From positions 62,001-126,000 of the forward strand of contig CAKUYZ010000001.1 of NCBI GenBank assembly GCA_934717675.1: a stretch of DNA of 64,000 bases, in the 5' to 3' direction. Below the pieces are notes generated by a model. It made no database searches. It worked only from the letters and a program-made list of their open reading frames with translations, and was not told the DNA's origin. Both the position numbers and the translations under genes were made by a program. This stretch comes from an uncultured Bacteroidales bacterium (GTDB lineage Bacteria; Bacteroidota; Bacteroidia; Bacteroidales; Marinilabiliaceae). Shown here in pieces: positions 49,219 through 57,550 of the stretch (position 1 is its first letter; every line of letters begins with the position of its first letter).

Positions 49219-49728
49219 ATGACGACGATGAAGATTGAAGGTCTGAACGTGAGGACCATAAAACCCGCCGATGACGCGGAGATATTCAGCATAGCCCGCG
49301 CGGCGTTTGAGGAGATGGGCGCGCCTCGTGAGGGGTCGGTATACTCCGACCCGACGATGGCCAACCTGTCTCGTGAGTTTGACGGCCGCTCCGATGCCGA
49401 ATATTGGGTGGTGGAGGGGGAGGACGGCCTCGCGGCAGGCGGCTGCGGCTTCTTCCCCACGGCCGGGCTTCCCGATGGGATGGCCGAAGTGGTCAAGTTT
49501 TATTTCTCGCCCCGCCTGCGCGGCAGGGGCGTGGGGCGGCGGCTGCTCAGCTTCGTTGAGGCCCGCGCCAGGCAGGCCGGCTACCGCGAGCTGTACATAG
49601 AGTCTTTCCCGGAGTTCGCCGCGGCCGTGGCCATGTATGAGCGCCACGGCTACAGCCACATAGGCCACCCTTTGGGAGATTCTGGTCACCCGTCCGTGAC
49701 GGTGTGGATGACGAAGAGGTTGGGGTAG
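49219..49728 (+). CDS. GNAT-family N-acetyltransferase
   Basis: A 169-residue acetyltransferase with the complete acetyl-CoA-binding motif A (VVKFYFSPRLRGRGVGRRLL) and motif B (YIESFPEFAAAVAMYERHGY). The EGGCGFFP-like motif N region is also present (AAGGCGFFPTAG). The substrate is unknown. It is a separate family member from the one at 25999. A two-way hairpin follows 18 bases after the stop. Confidence 0.82.
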   Translation: MTTMKIEGLNVRTIKPADDAEIFSIARAAFEEMGAPREGSVYSDPTMANLSREFDGRSDAEYWVVEGEDGLAAGGCGFFPTAGLPDGMAEVVKFYFSPRLRGRGVGRRLLSFVEARARQAGYRELYIESFPEFAAAVAMYERHGYSHIGHPLGDSGHPSVTVWMTKRLG

Positions 49729-49745
49729 GCTAAGCCCCATAAACC

Positions 49746-49784
49746 AATCGCCGCCGCACGTCAACATGACGCACGGCGGCGATT
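49746..49784. terminator. Two-way terminator between convergent genes
   Basis: AATCGCCGCCG and CGGCGGCGATT (11 bp, perfect) frame an inner CGT/ACG pair and a 7-base loop. It sits between the acetyltransferase (rightward) and the thiE-like gene (leftward); T or A residues lie on both flanks. Confidence 0.65.
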
Positions 49785-49833
49785 TGGCCTATATATCAAA
49801 TCAAACTAAAGACTCTTCGCTTGCCGGCCTGCG

Positions 49834-50448
49834 CTAAAACGCCTCGGCCATGCTGCCGCACCGCTCCCAGTTGAGGTAGTGCCAATAGTTTTCCGTCACG
49901 TCGTCGCGCCGGAGCGTGCCCCACAGGCCGCCGAGCACCGCCACGCCGCCGAAACCCATGTCTCGCGCCGCTCCCATGTTTTCGGGTCTCACGCCCCCGA
50001 GGGCTATGACCCGCCGCCCTATAATCCCCTCCGCCGCGCCACGCATGAGCTCATCGGTGGAGAAGCTTGCCGTGTAGCCACGCTTGGATATGCTGTCAAA
50101 AATGGGGCTGAGAAACACGTAGTCCGTATGCCGCTGCGCCTCGCGGGCCTCTTCCAACGTGTGGCACGACGCGCTCAGCCGTCCTTCCCATCCATCGGGC
50201 TGCGGGGCGCGCCCCGCGCTCAAGTGGTAGCCGCCAAGCTCGAAGGCCTCGGCAAGGGCGGGGTAGTAGTGCATGGTCAGCCTCTCGTGAAACTCCGGCC
50301 TCACGCGCCTTATCAGGCTCGCCACTTCGCTCTCGGCAGCATTGGGCTTCCTGACGTGCAGAACGGGCAGGCCCGCTTCGAAAAGGGAGTTGATTATCTC
50401 GGCCTCACCGTCAAAAAAAGTGGGCCACGAGATGGCAATGAGTTTCAT
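49834..50448 (-). CDS. Thiamine-phosphate synthase-like protein (ThiE/TenI family)
   Basis: A 204-residue TIM-barrel protein of the ThiE/TenI family. ThiE joins the pyrimidine and thiazole halves of thiamine; TenI is a thiazole tautomerase. Seen: LPVLHVRKPNAAESE (strand 1-2), GGYHLSAGRAP (HLS motif), SASCHTLEEA, VFLSPIFDSISKRGY and ALGGVRPENM. The loop SISKRGY is shorter than the usual ThiE pyrophosphate loop, which favours the TenI-like branch, but I cannot decide. The start at 50448 (MKLIAISW) is the family norm. It lies 6 kb from the thi operon, which lacks thiE. Confidence 0.78.
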   Translation of the reverse strand: MKLIAISWPTFFDGEAEIINSLFEAGLPVLHVRKPNAAESEVASLIRRVRPEFHERLTMHYYPALAEAFELGGYHLSAGRAPQPDGWEGRLSASCHTLEEAREAQRHTDYVFLSPIFDSISKRGYTASFSTDELMRGAAEGIIGRRVIALGGVRPENMGAARDMGFGGVAVLGGLWGTLRRDDVTENYWHYLNWERCGSMAEAF

Positions 50449-50597
50449 ATGTAAGTTTCTGATGACGCACGGCAAATATATGAAATCATCTCAAAACCTA
50501 GTACTTTATTGCCTGTTGATGGTGATTTTTTGTCTATAACTGGCCATGTATCCCCTATTTTTGATATATTGTCTCGCAAATTTCAGATCTATCTTTT

Positions 50598-51080
50598 ATG
50601 AGAGACATTATGATCTTCGTCCTCGGACTGCTTGCCGGCTCCGCCCTGACGCAATGGGTGAAAGCGAGCGATGACGGCAGGATGGAGGAGGCGTTGGAGC
50701 AGTTTGTGGCGCGGGTGGACTCTTGCCGGCAGGCGGCCGACGTGGCGGAACCCGAGAACCTGGCGTCTCCCGCACCAAAATCCAAGCCATGCGCCCGAAA
50801 AGACGGGGACGGAAGAACATTTTCCGCCTCCAGGGGCGAGGTGGTGACGCGCAAGCCGCTAAAGGTGCAGAAGGTTCTGGAAAATGGAGACGCAGTGGCC
50901 CAGGAGTGTGACGCAAAATACGGCTACGCCAGTGGCGTCAAGGTGCTTCTGCCAAGGCAGGGCGACAAGGAGTATTATGACGACCAAATCATCAAGATGC
51001 CGACAGGCAAATGCGCCCGACAGATAGGCGTGTATCGCGACAGTTATTCGACATACCCGATAGTGGAGATAGGAGATTAA
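50598..51080 (+). CDS. Hypothetical protein with N-terminal membrane anchor
   Basis: A 160-residue protein of unknown family. Residues 4-20 (IMIFVLGLLAGSALTQW) are a single membrane anchor or uncleaved signal, followed by a charged helix (MEEALEQFVARVDSCRQAAD), a low-complexity Pro/Lys/Ala stretch, and a C-terminal globular part rich in Tyr, Lys and Gly (ECDAKYGYASGVKVLLPRQG). It has three cysteines but no metal motif. The next gene begins 2 bases after its stop, so they form a pair. Confidence 0.55.
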   Translation: MRDIMIFVLGLLAGSALTQWVKASDDGRMEEALEQFVARVDSCRQAADVAEPENLASPAPKSKPCARKDGDGRTFSASRGEVVTRKPLKVQKVLENGDAVAQECDAKYGYASGVKVLLPRQGDKEYYDDQIIKMPTGKCARQIGVYRDSYSTYPIVEIGD

Positions 51081-51082
51081 GG

Positions 51083-51562
51083 ATGGAACATCAAACACCA
51101 AACAACATGCCCACGGCCCGCAGCGCGGGTCTGCCACTGTCCGTGGCCCTGAAGTTTCTTGACGGCCACAGAGAGCTGGCCTTGGCCACGGTGGACGGTG
51201 GCTCGCCTCGCCTGAGGGCTTTTCAGGTGATGGGGATTGAGGCCCGGGGCGACGCAGTGGACCTCTTTTTCGCCACCGCGCCTTTTAAGGCCGTATATGC
51301 GCAACTTCACGCCCAGCCCTATGTCGAGATGTTGGCCATGGCCGGCACGGTCTCCGTGCGAATGGGAGGCGAGGCCTCGTTTGACGTGCCGGACGGCGTG
51401 TGCCGCGCATTGTTCTCGGCCCCAGGCAACGAGGTGCTCCCGCGGCTCTATGCCGCATACGATTCTATGGCCTATTTCAGGGTGCGCCTGCGTTTCATTG
51501 ACTATTTTGACGACGGCTCGACCCCGTGCGTCTATGAGCATTTCACCCTCAGTGGCCAATAG
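51083..51562 (+). CDS. Pyridoxamine 5'-phosphate oxidase-like (FMN split-barrel) protein
   Basis: A 159-residue flavin-binding split-barrel protein. Seen: LKFLDGHRELALATVDGGSP, LRAFQVMGIEARGDAVDLFF, and FKAVYAQLHAQPYVEMLAM, a typical pattern for the PNPOx-like superfamily of FMN reductases/oxidases. It lacks features of true PdxH. ATG at 51083 follows GGAG and starts 2 bases after the upstream stop; an open frame back to 51011 would overlap it. A strong terminator follows. Confidence 0.75.
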   Translation: MEHQTPNNMPTARSAGLPLSVALKFLDGHRELALATVDGGSPRLRAFQVMGIEARGDAVDLFFATAPFKAVYAQLHAQPYVEMLAMAGTVSVRMGGEASFDVPDGVCRALFSAPGNEVLPRLYAAYDSMAYFRVRLRFIDYFDDGSTPCVYEHFTLSGQ

Positions 51563-51583
51563 GCGGCACCGTTGGGACGTGGA

Positions 51584-51621
51584 AAAGCCCCGCCCCAGGC
51601 ATTGGCCTGGCGCGGGGCTTT
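51584..51621 (+). terminator. Strong terminator hairpin
   Basis: AAAGCCCCGC with GCGGGGCTTT, extended by CCAGGC/GCCTGG across one C-C mismatch, loop ATTG, followed by TCTCTTTT. It ends the preceding two-gene transcript and faces rubredoxin. Confidence 0.85.
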
Positions 51622-51634
51622 CTCTTTTAGGCGC

Positions 51635-51796
51635 TTAATCCTGTGGCTTAAAATCCTCTTTTGCCGCGCCGCAGACAGGGCATACCCAGTCGTCTGGCAG
51701 ATTCTCAAAGTCCGTTCCCGGAGCTACTCCGGAGTCGGGATCGCCCGCGGCAGGGTCGTAGACATAGCCGCATGGCTCGCAAACGTATTTCTTCAT
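51635..51796 (-). CDS. Rubredoxin
   Basis: A 53-residue electron-transfer protein with one Fe bound by four cysteines: CEPCGYVYDP near the start and CPVCGAAKEDF near the end, with the usual GTDFENLPDDWVCPVCG bridge. The start at 51796 (MKKYVCEPCG) is the family norm; the frame is open to 51820. In anaerobes rubredoxin usually serves rubrerythrin or superoxide reductase, neither of which is adjacent. Confidence 0.95.
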   Translation of the reverse strand: MKKYVCEPCGYVYDPAAGDPDSGVAPGTDFENLPDDWVCPVCGAAKEDFKPQD

Positions 51797-51901
51797 ACCT
51801 GTGTTTGAATTGTCGCCCATATTGACGTATGAGTAGTCTCTAAAGGCGTGGTTTACAAATTGTTATACGCAGACTGCGGCCGTGGGTTTCGCCTTTTGCG
51901 C

Positions 51902-52687
51902 CTATAGCCTGCGCTTTTTGGCGTTGGCTGGGGAGTTCAGGTCCGGGCCTTTGATTCTGTGCAGCAGCCTTGCGCATTCGGTTTTGGCGGCTGCCACGTC
52001 GGCTTGGAACTCCGCGCTGGTGTGCATGCGGGCCACGGCCGCACTGCCTGTCACCCTGCCCGCGTCGACATCGCTCTGAAAGTGCGCGCCCACGATGGTG
52101 CGGCTCTGCCCATACTCATAGCCCAGCGTCAGGATGCTGTCTTGCGCGTCGGGGTTGACCTCGGCCAAGACAAGGGCGGTGGCCCATCCCATGGAGGTGT
52201 GGCCAGACGGGTATGAGCCGTTGCGCGAGAGGCCGGGTTCGTCATCGGGCGTCAGGGTGTGCTGGTTGAAGACCATGAAAGGCCTGCGCCTCATATAATG
52301 GTTTTTGGCTTTCCATGTGGCGTCGCCGCCGGTCCACGCCACGCAGCAGAGCAGGTGGTATGTGGCGGGAGACTTTTCCTCGCTTATCTCGTAGCCCATG
52401 GCCGGCGAGAAGTAGGCTGCCAGATATTCGCTCGTGTAGTCGGCGTCGGCCTTGGCTTGCGCGCCGCGCGGGGTGGGGCGCAGAGCCAGTCCGCGGGAGT
52501 ATACCAGCCAGTCGTTGAAGAAGGCGGCGTCCGCCGTGTCGGGCGGCGCGGGGATGTATGCCACGCTGTTTGGCAGCTCATCGTGCGTGAAGTAGGGCTT
52601 CGCCTGGCGTTGCGCCGAGGCCGAGCAGGCTGTGATGATGGCAGCCGCCATGGCGGCTGCGTGTGTCATTCTCATTGTTATGTGCAT
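51902..52687 (-). CDS. Class A (PhoN-like) acid phosphatase, PAP2 superfamily
   Basis: An exported phosphatase of about 261 residues. Signal peptide: MTHAAAMAAAIITACSASA. The three PAP2 phosphatase motifs are complete: KNHYMRRRPF (KxxxxxxRP), GSYPSGHTS with the catalytic His, and SRTIVGAHFQSDVDAG (SRxxxxxHxxxD). The GSYPSGHT form is the signature of bacterial class A non-specific acid phosphatases, so broad phosphomonoester hydrolysis in the periplasm is likely. Start 52687 is the first of three closely spaced methionines before the signal peptide; upstream starts are possible. Confidence 0.88.
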   Translation of the reverse strand: MHITMRMTHAAAMAAAIITACSASAQRQAKPYFTHDELPNSVAYIPAPPDTADAAFFNDWLVYSRGLALRPTPRGAQAKADADYTSEYLAAYFSPAMGYEISEEKSPATYHLLCCVAWTGGDATWKAKNHYMRRRPFMVFNQHTLTPDDEPGLSRNGSYPSGHTSMGWATALVLAEVNPDAQDSILTLGYEYGQSRTIVGAHFQSDVDAGRVTGSAAVARMHTSAEFQADVAAAKTECARLLHRIKGPDLNSPANAKKRRL

Positions 52688-52803
52688 TAGTCTTTTTACG
52701 CAAGCAATTATAGCTATTTCGGAGTGTTTTTGCAAGGTTGCGAATAATTCGGGAGGCGCGGCATTTGTTGTATATTTGCCGGCGAAAGTCTTTCGGTAAT
52801 AAA

Positions 52804-53694
52804 GTGAGATTTATAGATCTATTTGCAGGCATTGGCGGCATTCGTTTGCCATTTGACGAGCTGGGATATCAGTGCGTCTTTTCTTCCGAGTGGGACGCGG
52901 CCGCGCAAGACACTTATGAAGCTAATTTCGGAGAAAGGCCATTCGGAGATATAACAAAAATTGACGCTGCTGAGATTCCACCTCATGACTTGCTCCTTGC
53001 CGGATTCCCTTGCCAGGCGTTTAGCATAATGGGTAAAAAGATGGGGTTTGAAGATACGCGAGGGACTATGTTTTTTGAGGTGGCTAGAATTTTGCGCTAC
53101 CATATGCCCAAAGTTGTATTGTTGGAAAACGTCAAGAATTTGACTACGCATGATGGAGGGCGCACTTTTGCCGTAATAAAGCAGACCTTAACAGACATTG
53201 GTTATCATTTAAAATGGAAGGTTCTGAATGCATTGGACTTTGGACTGCCGCAAAAGAGGGAGAGAATCATAATTGTAGGCTTCTTGGATGTTCATATGTC
53301 GCAGGCCTTTAGCCTTGACTTTGAGAAAAAAAAATATTCACTTAGCAGTGTTTTGGAGGATGACAAAGACGTTGAATCCAGCTTGTTCGCTTCTGACGCC
53401 ATTGTTTCAAAACGCAGGCGAAAGACTGAGGGCAAAGACGTGTTTTATCCTTCGGTCTGGCATGAGAATAAGTCGGGTAATATTTCTGTCTTGGATCATT
53501 CTTGCGCCCTGCGTACGGGTGCGTCATACAATTACCTGTTAATAAATGGCATTCGTCGTCCGTCATCAAGAGAATTGCTCAGATTCCAAGGCTTTCCAGA
53601 TACGTTTAAGATCGTAGTGTCGCATAGTGAGATAAGGAGACAAACAGGAAATTCTGTGGCTGTGCCGATGATACGCGCCATAGCGCGAGGTTAG
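52804..53694 (+). CDS. DNA (cytosine-5) methyltransferase
   Basis: A 296-residue C5 cytosine methyltransferase. All key motifs are visible: I IDLFAGIGGIRLPF, IV GFPCQAFS with the catalytic Cys, VI LLENVKNL, VIII QKRERIIIVGF, IX RELLRFQGFPD and X QTGNSVAVPMI. The target-recognition region between VIII and IX is short (about 90 residues). The likely start is GTG at 52804 (VRFIDLF); the frame is open to 52738. The gene is visibly A+T-richer than the genes to its left. No complete restriction enzyme gene is adjacent; a broken ORF follows. The target sequence cannot be predicted. Confidence 0.93.
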   Translation: MRFIDLFAGIGGIRLPFDELGYQCVFSSEWDAAAQDTYEANFGERPFGDITKIDAAEIPPHDLLLAGFPCQAFSIMGKKMGFEDTRGTMFFEVARILRYHMPKVVLLENVKNLTTHDGGRTFAVIKQTLTDIGYHLKWKVLNALDFGLPQKRERIIIVGFLDVHMSQAFSLDFEKKKYSLSSVLEDDKDVESSLFASDAIVSKRRRKTEGKDVFYPSVWHENKSGNISVLDHSCALRTGASYNYLLINGIRRPSSRELLRFQGFPDTFKIVVSHSEIRRQTGNSVAVPMIRAIARG

Positions 53695-53718
53695 ATAAGG
53701 TAATAAAATCTAAAGGAG

Positions 53719-54032
53719 ATGCAGCAACAGCACCCGAAACTGCGCGATCAGCGCAAATTGCATGCTAATGAGCCTTATGCGCTTAACTCAATTCCCGATG
53801 AGGTGGTGTATATGCATGAGAGGCGAATAAGAATGGGAATCTAATAGGTCGCAGAAAAAGCGACGGGGAAATCTGTTTTACTTGGCAGCCTCACGGCTCC
53901 CAATTTACCATTCATGCGAAAGTTCCCGCAGATGCGGTGAAGTTTACCATTAAAAGACCTCCCGAATTGGAAAAAGAAGAAGTTATAAGGCTAATTGGTT
54001 TTGACCGAACTTGGGTTGAAATTTCAAGGTGA
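53719..54032 (+). pseudogene. Frameshifted ORF downstream of the methyltransferase, unknown family
   Basis: ATG at 53719 follows AAAGGAG, a good ribosome site 24 bases after the methyltransferase stop. Frame one reads MQQQHPKLRDQRKLHANEPY and IPDEVVYMHE, and stops near 53842. A second frame continues EANKNGNLIGRRKSDGEICF, HGSQFTIHAKVPADAVKFTI and ends RLIGFDRTWVEISR at 54032. Joined, they give about 100 residues with protein-like composition throughout. It may be a remnant of a restriction or accessory gene partnered with the methyltransferase. I recognise no family. Confidence 0.5.
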
Positions 54033-54050
54033 GCAGCGACCGAGAAAACA

Positions 54051-54098
54051 CCCGCCCCGCCGCGACCATTGAGGATTGCGGCGGGGCGGGCGTTTTTT
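54051..54098 (+). terminator. Strong Rho-independent terminator
   Basis: CCCGCCCCGCCGC and GCGGCGGGGCGGG (13 bp, perfect) around a 14-base loop, then CG and six T. It ends the methyltransferase transcript. Confidence 0.88.
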
Positions 54099-54122
54099 GC
54101 TGTCTGACAGAGGTGCGTGGGG

Positions 54123-54665
54123 CTAATCTTTAAGCTTCCATGCGCCGTTGTCTTTTCTTACTATCGTTACCCGTCTCACGGCTTCCGACTCCTGAGGCAC
54201 GGCTTTGACCGTTTTGCCGTCAAGCTCCATCTCGGCGAGGTGGAACTCGAAGTCCATATAGTGGTCTTTAAGCCTGTTTGGCACTTCTAGTTTAAAGACT
54301 GTCTTAACCCGGAGCTTTGTCCCGTCGAGGGTAAGGTCGCTGAAGTAGGAGGCCGTGGTGACGGAGGACGTGTCGGTGTCCGTGGTCGATTTCTTTGAAT
54401 ATGCGCTCGGGCTGGGGAAGTCAACCTTGATGGAATTGCCGTCCGCTCTCCCTATTTTGAGCTTGCTCCTGTTCTCTTCGCAATACCCGCTCGTGGCGGC
54501 GATAAAAGCGTCGTCCACGTCGTCACCCTCAACAGCCAAATATGTGGTGAGCACGCTTGCGTTGCCGTTGGCGGGCGAGTAGCGGAAGTTGTCCGATTCG
54601 TCATCGCATCTGCACGCTGTGAGCATTATGAAGACTAAGCCTAAGATTGCTGGTATGTTTCTCAT
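54123..54665 (-). CDS. Lipoprotein encoded with the C10 peptidase
   Basis: A 180-residue lipoprotein: MRNIPAILGLVFIMLTAC ends in the acylated cysteine. The start at 54665 overlaps the peptidase stop by 4 bases, so translation is probably coupled. The mature part is rich in Asp, Ser, Thr and Lys (NASVLTTYLAVEGDDVDDAF; STTDTDTSSVTTASYFSDL) and ends in alternating strands (VRRVTIVRKDNGAWKLKD). No family is recognised. In Bacteroides fragilis and streptococci, C10 peptidase genes are often followed by a gene for their own inhibitor. Whether this one is an inhibitor is inference from position only. Confidence 0.7.
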   Translation of the reverse strand: MRNIPAILGLVFIMLTACRCDDESDNFRYSPANGNASVLTTYLAVEGDDVDDAFIAATSGYCEENRSKLKIGRADGNSIKVDFPSPSAYSKKSTTDTDTSSVTTASYFSDLTLDGTKLRVKTVFKLEVPNRLKDHYMDFEFHLAEMELDGKTVKAVPQESEAVRRVTIVRKDNGAWKLKD

Positions 54666-55975
54666 TTGTGAATTTTGTTGTATTTTTTTAAACCTGTAAT
54701 CATCATCACATTGTTGTGATAAGCGCAATCAGAACTGAGTCCAGTGTTCCCATTAACGGCAAAATAGCCATTTTCCCCACTTCCCTGTCCCCAATTCATA
54801 AAGAGTTGACTTTCGTACTCCGTTCTTCTGGAAACAACCCGTCCAGTTAGTTTTCTTCTTTTTGTTACTTGATATTTTACCTCCTGATAACCATCACAGA
54901 ACCAGATGTGTCCGCTTCCATAGTCTGATATTCCGCAAAGAAGAATGCCTCTGTGTCTAGTGCTAGCCATTCCTGTCTTCGAATCTGTTTCGGTGTAACA
55001 CATTTCTTTGTAGGCTGTTGACAAATCAAAATGATCTATTGTGGCATTAGGGAAACCCAAAGCTTTTAGGCCGTTTACGATGTCCGTTCCTTTTGCTCCG
55101 CTTGACATGCCAGCTCCGCTACCCCATCTGTAGTTCGGTATCATATCCGCAATTTTTCTAAATTTGGAGGATACTGTTTTTGCCTTGGAGTTTCTGATGT
55201 CTGAGTAAGTAAATTGTGGCCAGGTATCCATTTTAGAGCCTGTATCCCTAAGTCTGACATCGTATAGCAACATACCTATTGCAACTGCAGGACAACCTAT
55301 GTATGCACCATTTTTTGCTGCATAGCTATAATCGCCATTCTGACTCCACCTCCCATTTATTTGGTATCCAGTTGAAGGGAAAATGTGTTCCCATCCTGTA
55401 CTATGAGAACTTCGAGTTTTGTTTGTGGATTCTGCCAGGTCGGTTCCAACTTCTACTGTGTAGATGAAGTTGTCATTGTCAACATCCTTCCAAAAGGAAG
55501 TAGCTGACGTGTCAGGACTTAGGTTCAAACTCTCATTGACAATGGAAGCTGTTTTTTCTATGAAATAGAAGAAAGGACTTTCCTTGTCGACTTGCTCTAA
55601 GTCAATGTTTCCAGTATCCGATTGTGCCACAATTGGAAACATGGAAAGATTGCTTCCGATGACAATGTACCCTTCGCTATCGCCGTAATTAAAGGCGTAT
55701 AGCAAAGTGTCCCCATGGTCAACATAGCAGCTAGTGCTTGTCAGCTCTGCCAATTTGGCAGTCTTGTTTCTTGTCGATTCTTCTGCGAAACCTCTCGTAT
55801 TGCTGAAGATGTTGGCTATTTGCAAGGCTTGATTGCCATTTGCCCTACTCCGTGCGTATGTTGTGTTGTTCTCGGTAGGGGTGTTTGCCTCCGAAAAAGG
55901 CGCATCGTCCTCAGCGCATGAGGTTACAATCGCCGTTGTTGCGATGACGGCCCAAAGGCCGTATTTCAGTTTCAT
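54662..55975 (-). CDS. C10 (streptopain/SpeB-like) cysteine peptidase lipoprotein
   Basis: A secreted 437-residue cysteine peptidase. It has a lipoprotein signal (GLWAVIATTAIVTSC) and a propeptide-type N-terminal domain (YIVIGSNLSMFPIVAQSDTG). The C10 catalytic domain carries NGAYIGCPAVAIGMLLYDVR with the nucleophile Cys and GHIWFCDGY with the catalytic His, followed by MNWGQGSGENGYF. The first motif is normally GCVATAM; GCPAVAI keeps the cysteine. C10 enzymes are found in Prevotella, Porphyromonas and Bacteroides as host-protein-degrading proteases. It is A+T-richer than its neighbours and pairs with a downstream lipoprotein. Confidence 0.87.
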   Translation of the reverse strand: MKLKYGLWAVIATTAIVTSCAEDDAPFSEANTPTENNTTYARSRANGNQALQIANIFSNTRGFAEESTRNKTAKLAELTSTSCYVDHGDTLLYAFNYGDSEGYIVIGSNLSMFPIVAQSDTGNIDLEQVDKESPFFYFIEKTASIVNESLNLSPDTSATSFWKDVDNDNFIYTVEVGTDLAESTNKTRSSHSTGWEHIFPSTGYQINGRWSQNGDYSYAAKNGAYIGCPAVAIGMLLYDVRLRDTGSKMDTWPQFTYSDIRNSKAKTVSSKFRKIADMIPNYRWGSGAGMSSGAKGTDIVNGLKALGFPNATIDHFDLSTAYKEMCYTETDSKTGMASTRHRGILLCGISDYGSGHIWFCDGYQEVKYQVTKRRKLTGRVVSRRTEYESQLFMNWGQGSGENGYFAVNGNTGLSSDCAYHNNVMMITGLKKYNKIHK

Positions 55976-56026
55976 TGACTTTTAACTTGTTATTGATTGT
56001 TGTAATCAAGCTGTGACGTCACGGCG

Positions 56027-56034
56027 CAAATTTA
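56027..56034 (-). promoter_or_regulatory. Probable -7 box of the C10 peptidase promoter
   Basis: Minus-strand TAAATTTG fits TAnnTTTG perfectly, 52 bases upstream of the peptidase start. The rest of the 55976-56328 spacer is A+T-rich with no gene that I can support. Confidence 0.5.
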
Positions 56035-56328
56035 TACAGATTTGATTTATAAACGATAATGACAAGGTGTTTTTATTAGAAATTGCTTTAGATTTATTCA
56101 ATGGATGCGTTTGGTGGTCTTGTGTAGAGCAATATATCAGTTTGTTGGGTACTTTATTTCCACTGTCTTGCCTCTTAAAGGTAAAGGCTTTCCTCTGGCA
56201 AAGTTCACTCCACAGCCCATCTCATCCCGACCGCTACGGAATATTGAGTAATGCGGACGGCTGCTCAATCTCGCTCTTTCCCCAACCGGCGTATGCGATG
56301 TCCGTCAAGTGAGGGTGCGACTTAAAAT

Positions 56329-56366
56329 GCCCCGCCATAAGAGCGCGCATGCTCTTATGGCGGGGC
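56329..56366 (-). terminator. Terminator of the thi operon
   Basis: A 16-bp perfect stem (GCCCCGCCATAAGAGC/GCTCTTATGGCGGGGC) around GCGCAT, 28 bases after the thiH stop on the minus strand, followed by ATTTTAA. Confidence 0.8.
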
Positions 56367-56393
56367 GAGAGTCTTGTGGACTGGGGGCTCGGC

Positions 56394-57506
56394 TCAGTTT
56401 ACGGCCTCGTCCCAGTCTTTCCAAACGGGCTCGCGGCCCGCGCGGCGGATTGCCGCCGCCACGTCTGCCGTCTTGCGGTTGTCCGAGACGTGGAACTGCT
56501 CCAGAGTCTGCGGGTAGCTGAAGTAGCCGCCAGGCTCGGTGTGGCTCTCCGCGCTCATGGTGGTCACGCCAAGCGCGCACATGTGGTCGCGTATGGCCGC
56601 GGGCTCGCGGGTGGAGTAGCTTATGTCCACGTCGTGGTCGAAGATGCGGTAGGCGAAGGTGAGTTGCGCAAGCTCCTTGTCGCTCATGATGACGTTGGGC
56701 TGGAAACCGCCATTCTCCGACGCCCTCATGCGCGGGAAGTTTACGCTGTATTTCGTCTTCCAATATCGCGTCTCAAGGTAACGGAGGTGATAGGCCATCA
56801 TGGTCATGTCGGTGCGCCACTCTTCCAAGCCCACCAAGACGCCCATGCCGATGGTGTGGACTCCCGCCTGCCCCATGCGGTCGAAACCGTTGACGCGCCA
56901 CTCGAAGTTGCTCTTCATGCCGCGGGGGTGGTAGATCTTGTACCGCTCGCGGTGATAGGTCTCTTGGAAGCAGATGACGCCATTGATGCCCACGTCGGCC
57001 AAGCGCTTATATTCCTCCGCTTTGAGCGGCATGACCTCAATCTTGATGTTGGAGAAATATTTCTTGGCAATCTCGACCGACTCGGCAATGTAGTCCACGC
57101 CAGCCTTGGCGGGGTTCTCGCCCGTCACGAGCAGGATGTTCTCGAACGGGCCTAGGCGTTTGATGGCCTTGTACTCGTTCTCAATCTCCTCCATGGTCAG
57201 GATGGTGCGCTTCATGGGGTTGGAGACATGGAAGCCGCAATATACGCATGAGTTGGTGCACGAGTTTGTCGTGTAGAGCGGGATGAACATCTGTATGGTG
57301 TTGCCGAACCTCTCAAGGGTATATTTTTGGCTCAGCCGGGCCATCTGCTCCAGGTGTGGCGCGGCGGCGGGCGAGATGAGGGCCATGAAGTCGTCAACGT
57401 CGCACCGTCTCTTGGCCAGCGCGCGCAGCACGTCGGCCTCTGTCTTGCTGTATATCTTATCCGTGGTCTCCTCCCACGATATTTTCAGCAATTCGTCTGA
57501 GAACAT
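56394..57506 (-). CDS. thiH: 2-iminoacetate synthase ThiH
   Basis: ThiH is the radical-SAM tyrosine lyase that supplies dehydroglycine for the thiazole ring of thiamine, the anaerobic alternative to glycine oxidase ThiO. The 370-residue protein has the cluster motif CTNSCVYCGFHV (CxxxCxxC) near residue 85 and family segments VTGENPAKAGVDYI and HTIGMGVLVGLEEWRTDM. It is the last gene of the thiSGCH operon, 44 bases after thiC, with a terminator behind it. Confidence 0.95.
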   Translation of the reverse strand: MFSDELLKISWEETTDKIYSKTEADVLRALAKRRCDVDDFMALISPAAAPHLEQMARLSQKYTLERFGNTIQMFIPLYTTNSCTNSCVYCGFHVSNPMKRTILTMEEIENEYKAIKRLGPFENILLVTGENPAKAGVDYIAESVEIAKKYFSNIKIEVMPLKAEEYKRLADVGINGVICFQETYHRERYKIYHPRGMKSNFEWRVNGFDRMGQAGVHTIGMGVLVGLEEWRTDMTMMAYHLRYLETRYWKTKYSVNFPRMRASENGGFQPNVIMSDKELAQLTFAYRIFDHDVDISYSTREPAAIRDHMCALGVTTMSAESHTEPGGYFSYPQTLEQFHVSDNRKTADVAAAIRRAGREPVWKDWDEAVN

Positions 57507-57550
57507 GTCTTGATTTTCAGGTTATAAGGTAATCGTTTTGTCTGCGTGGC

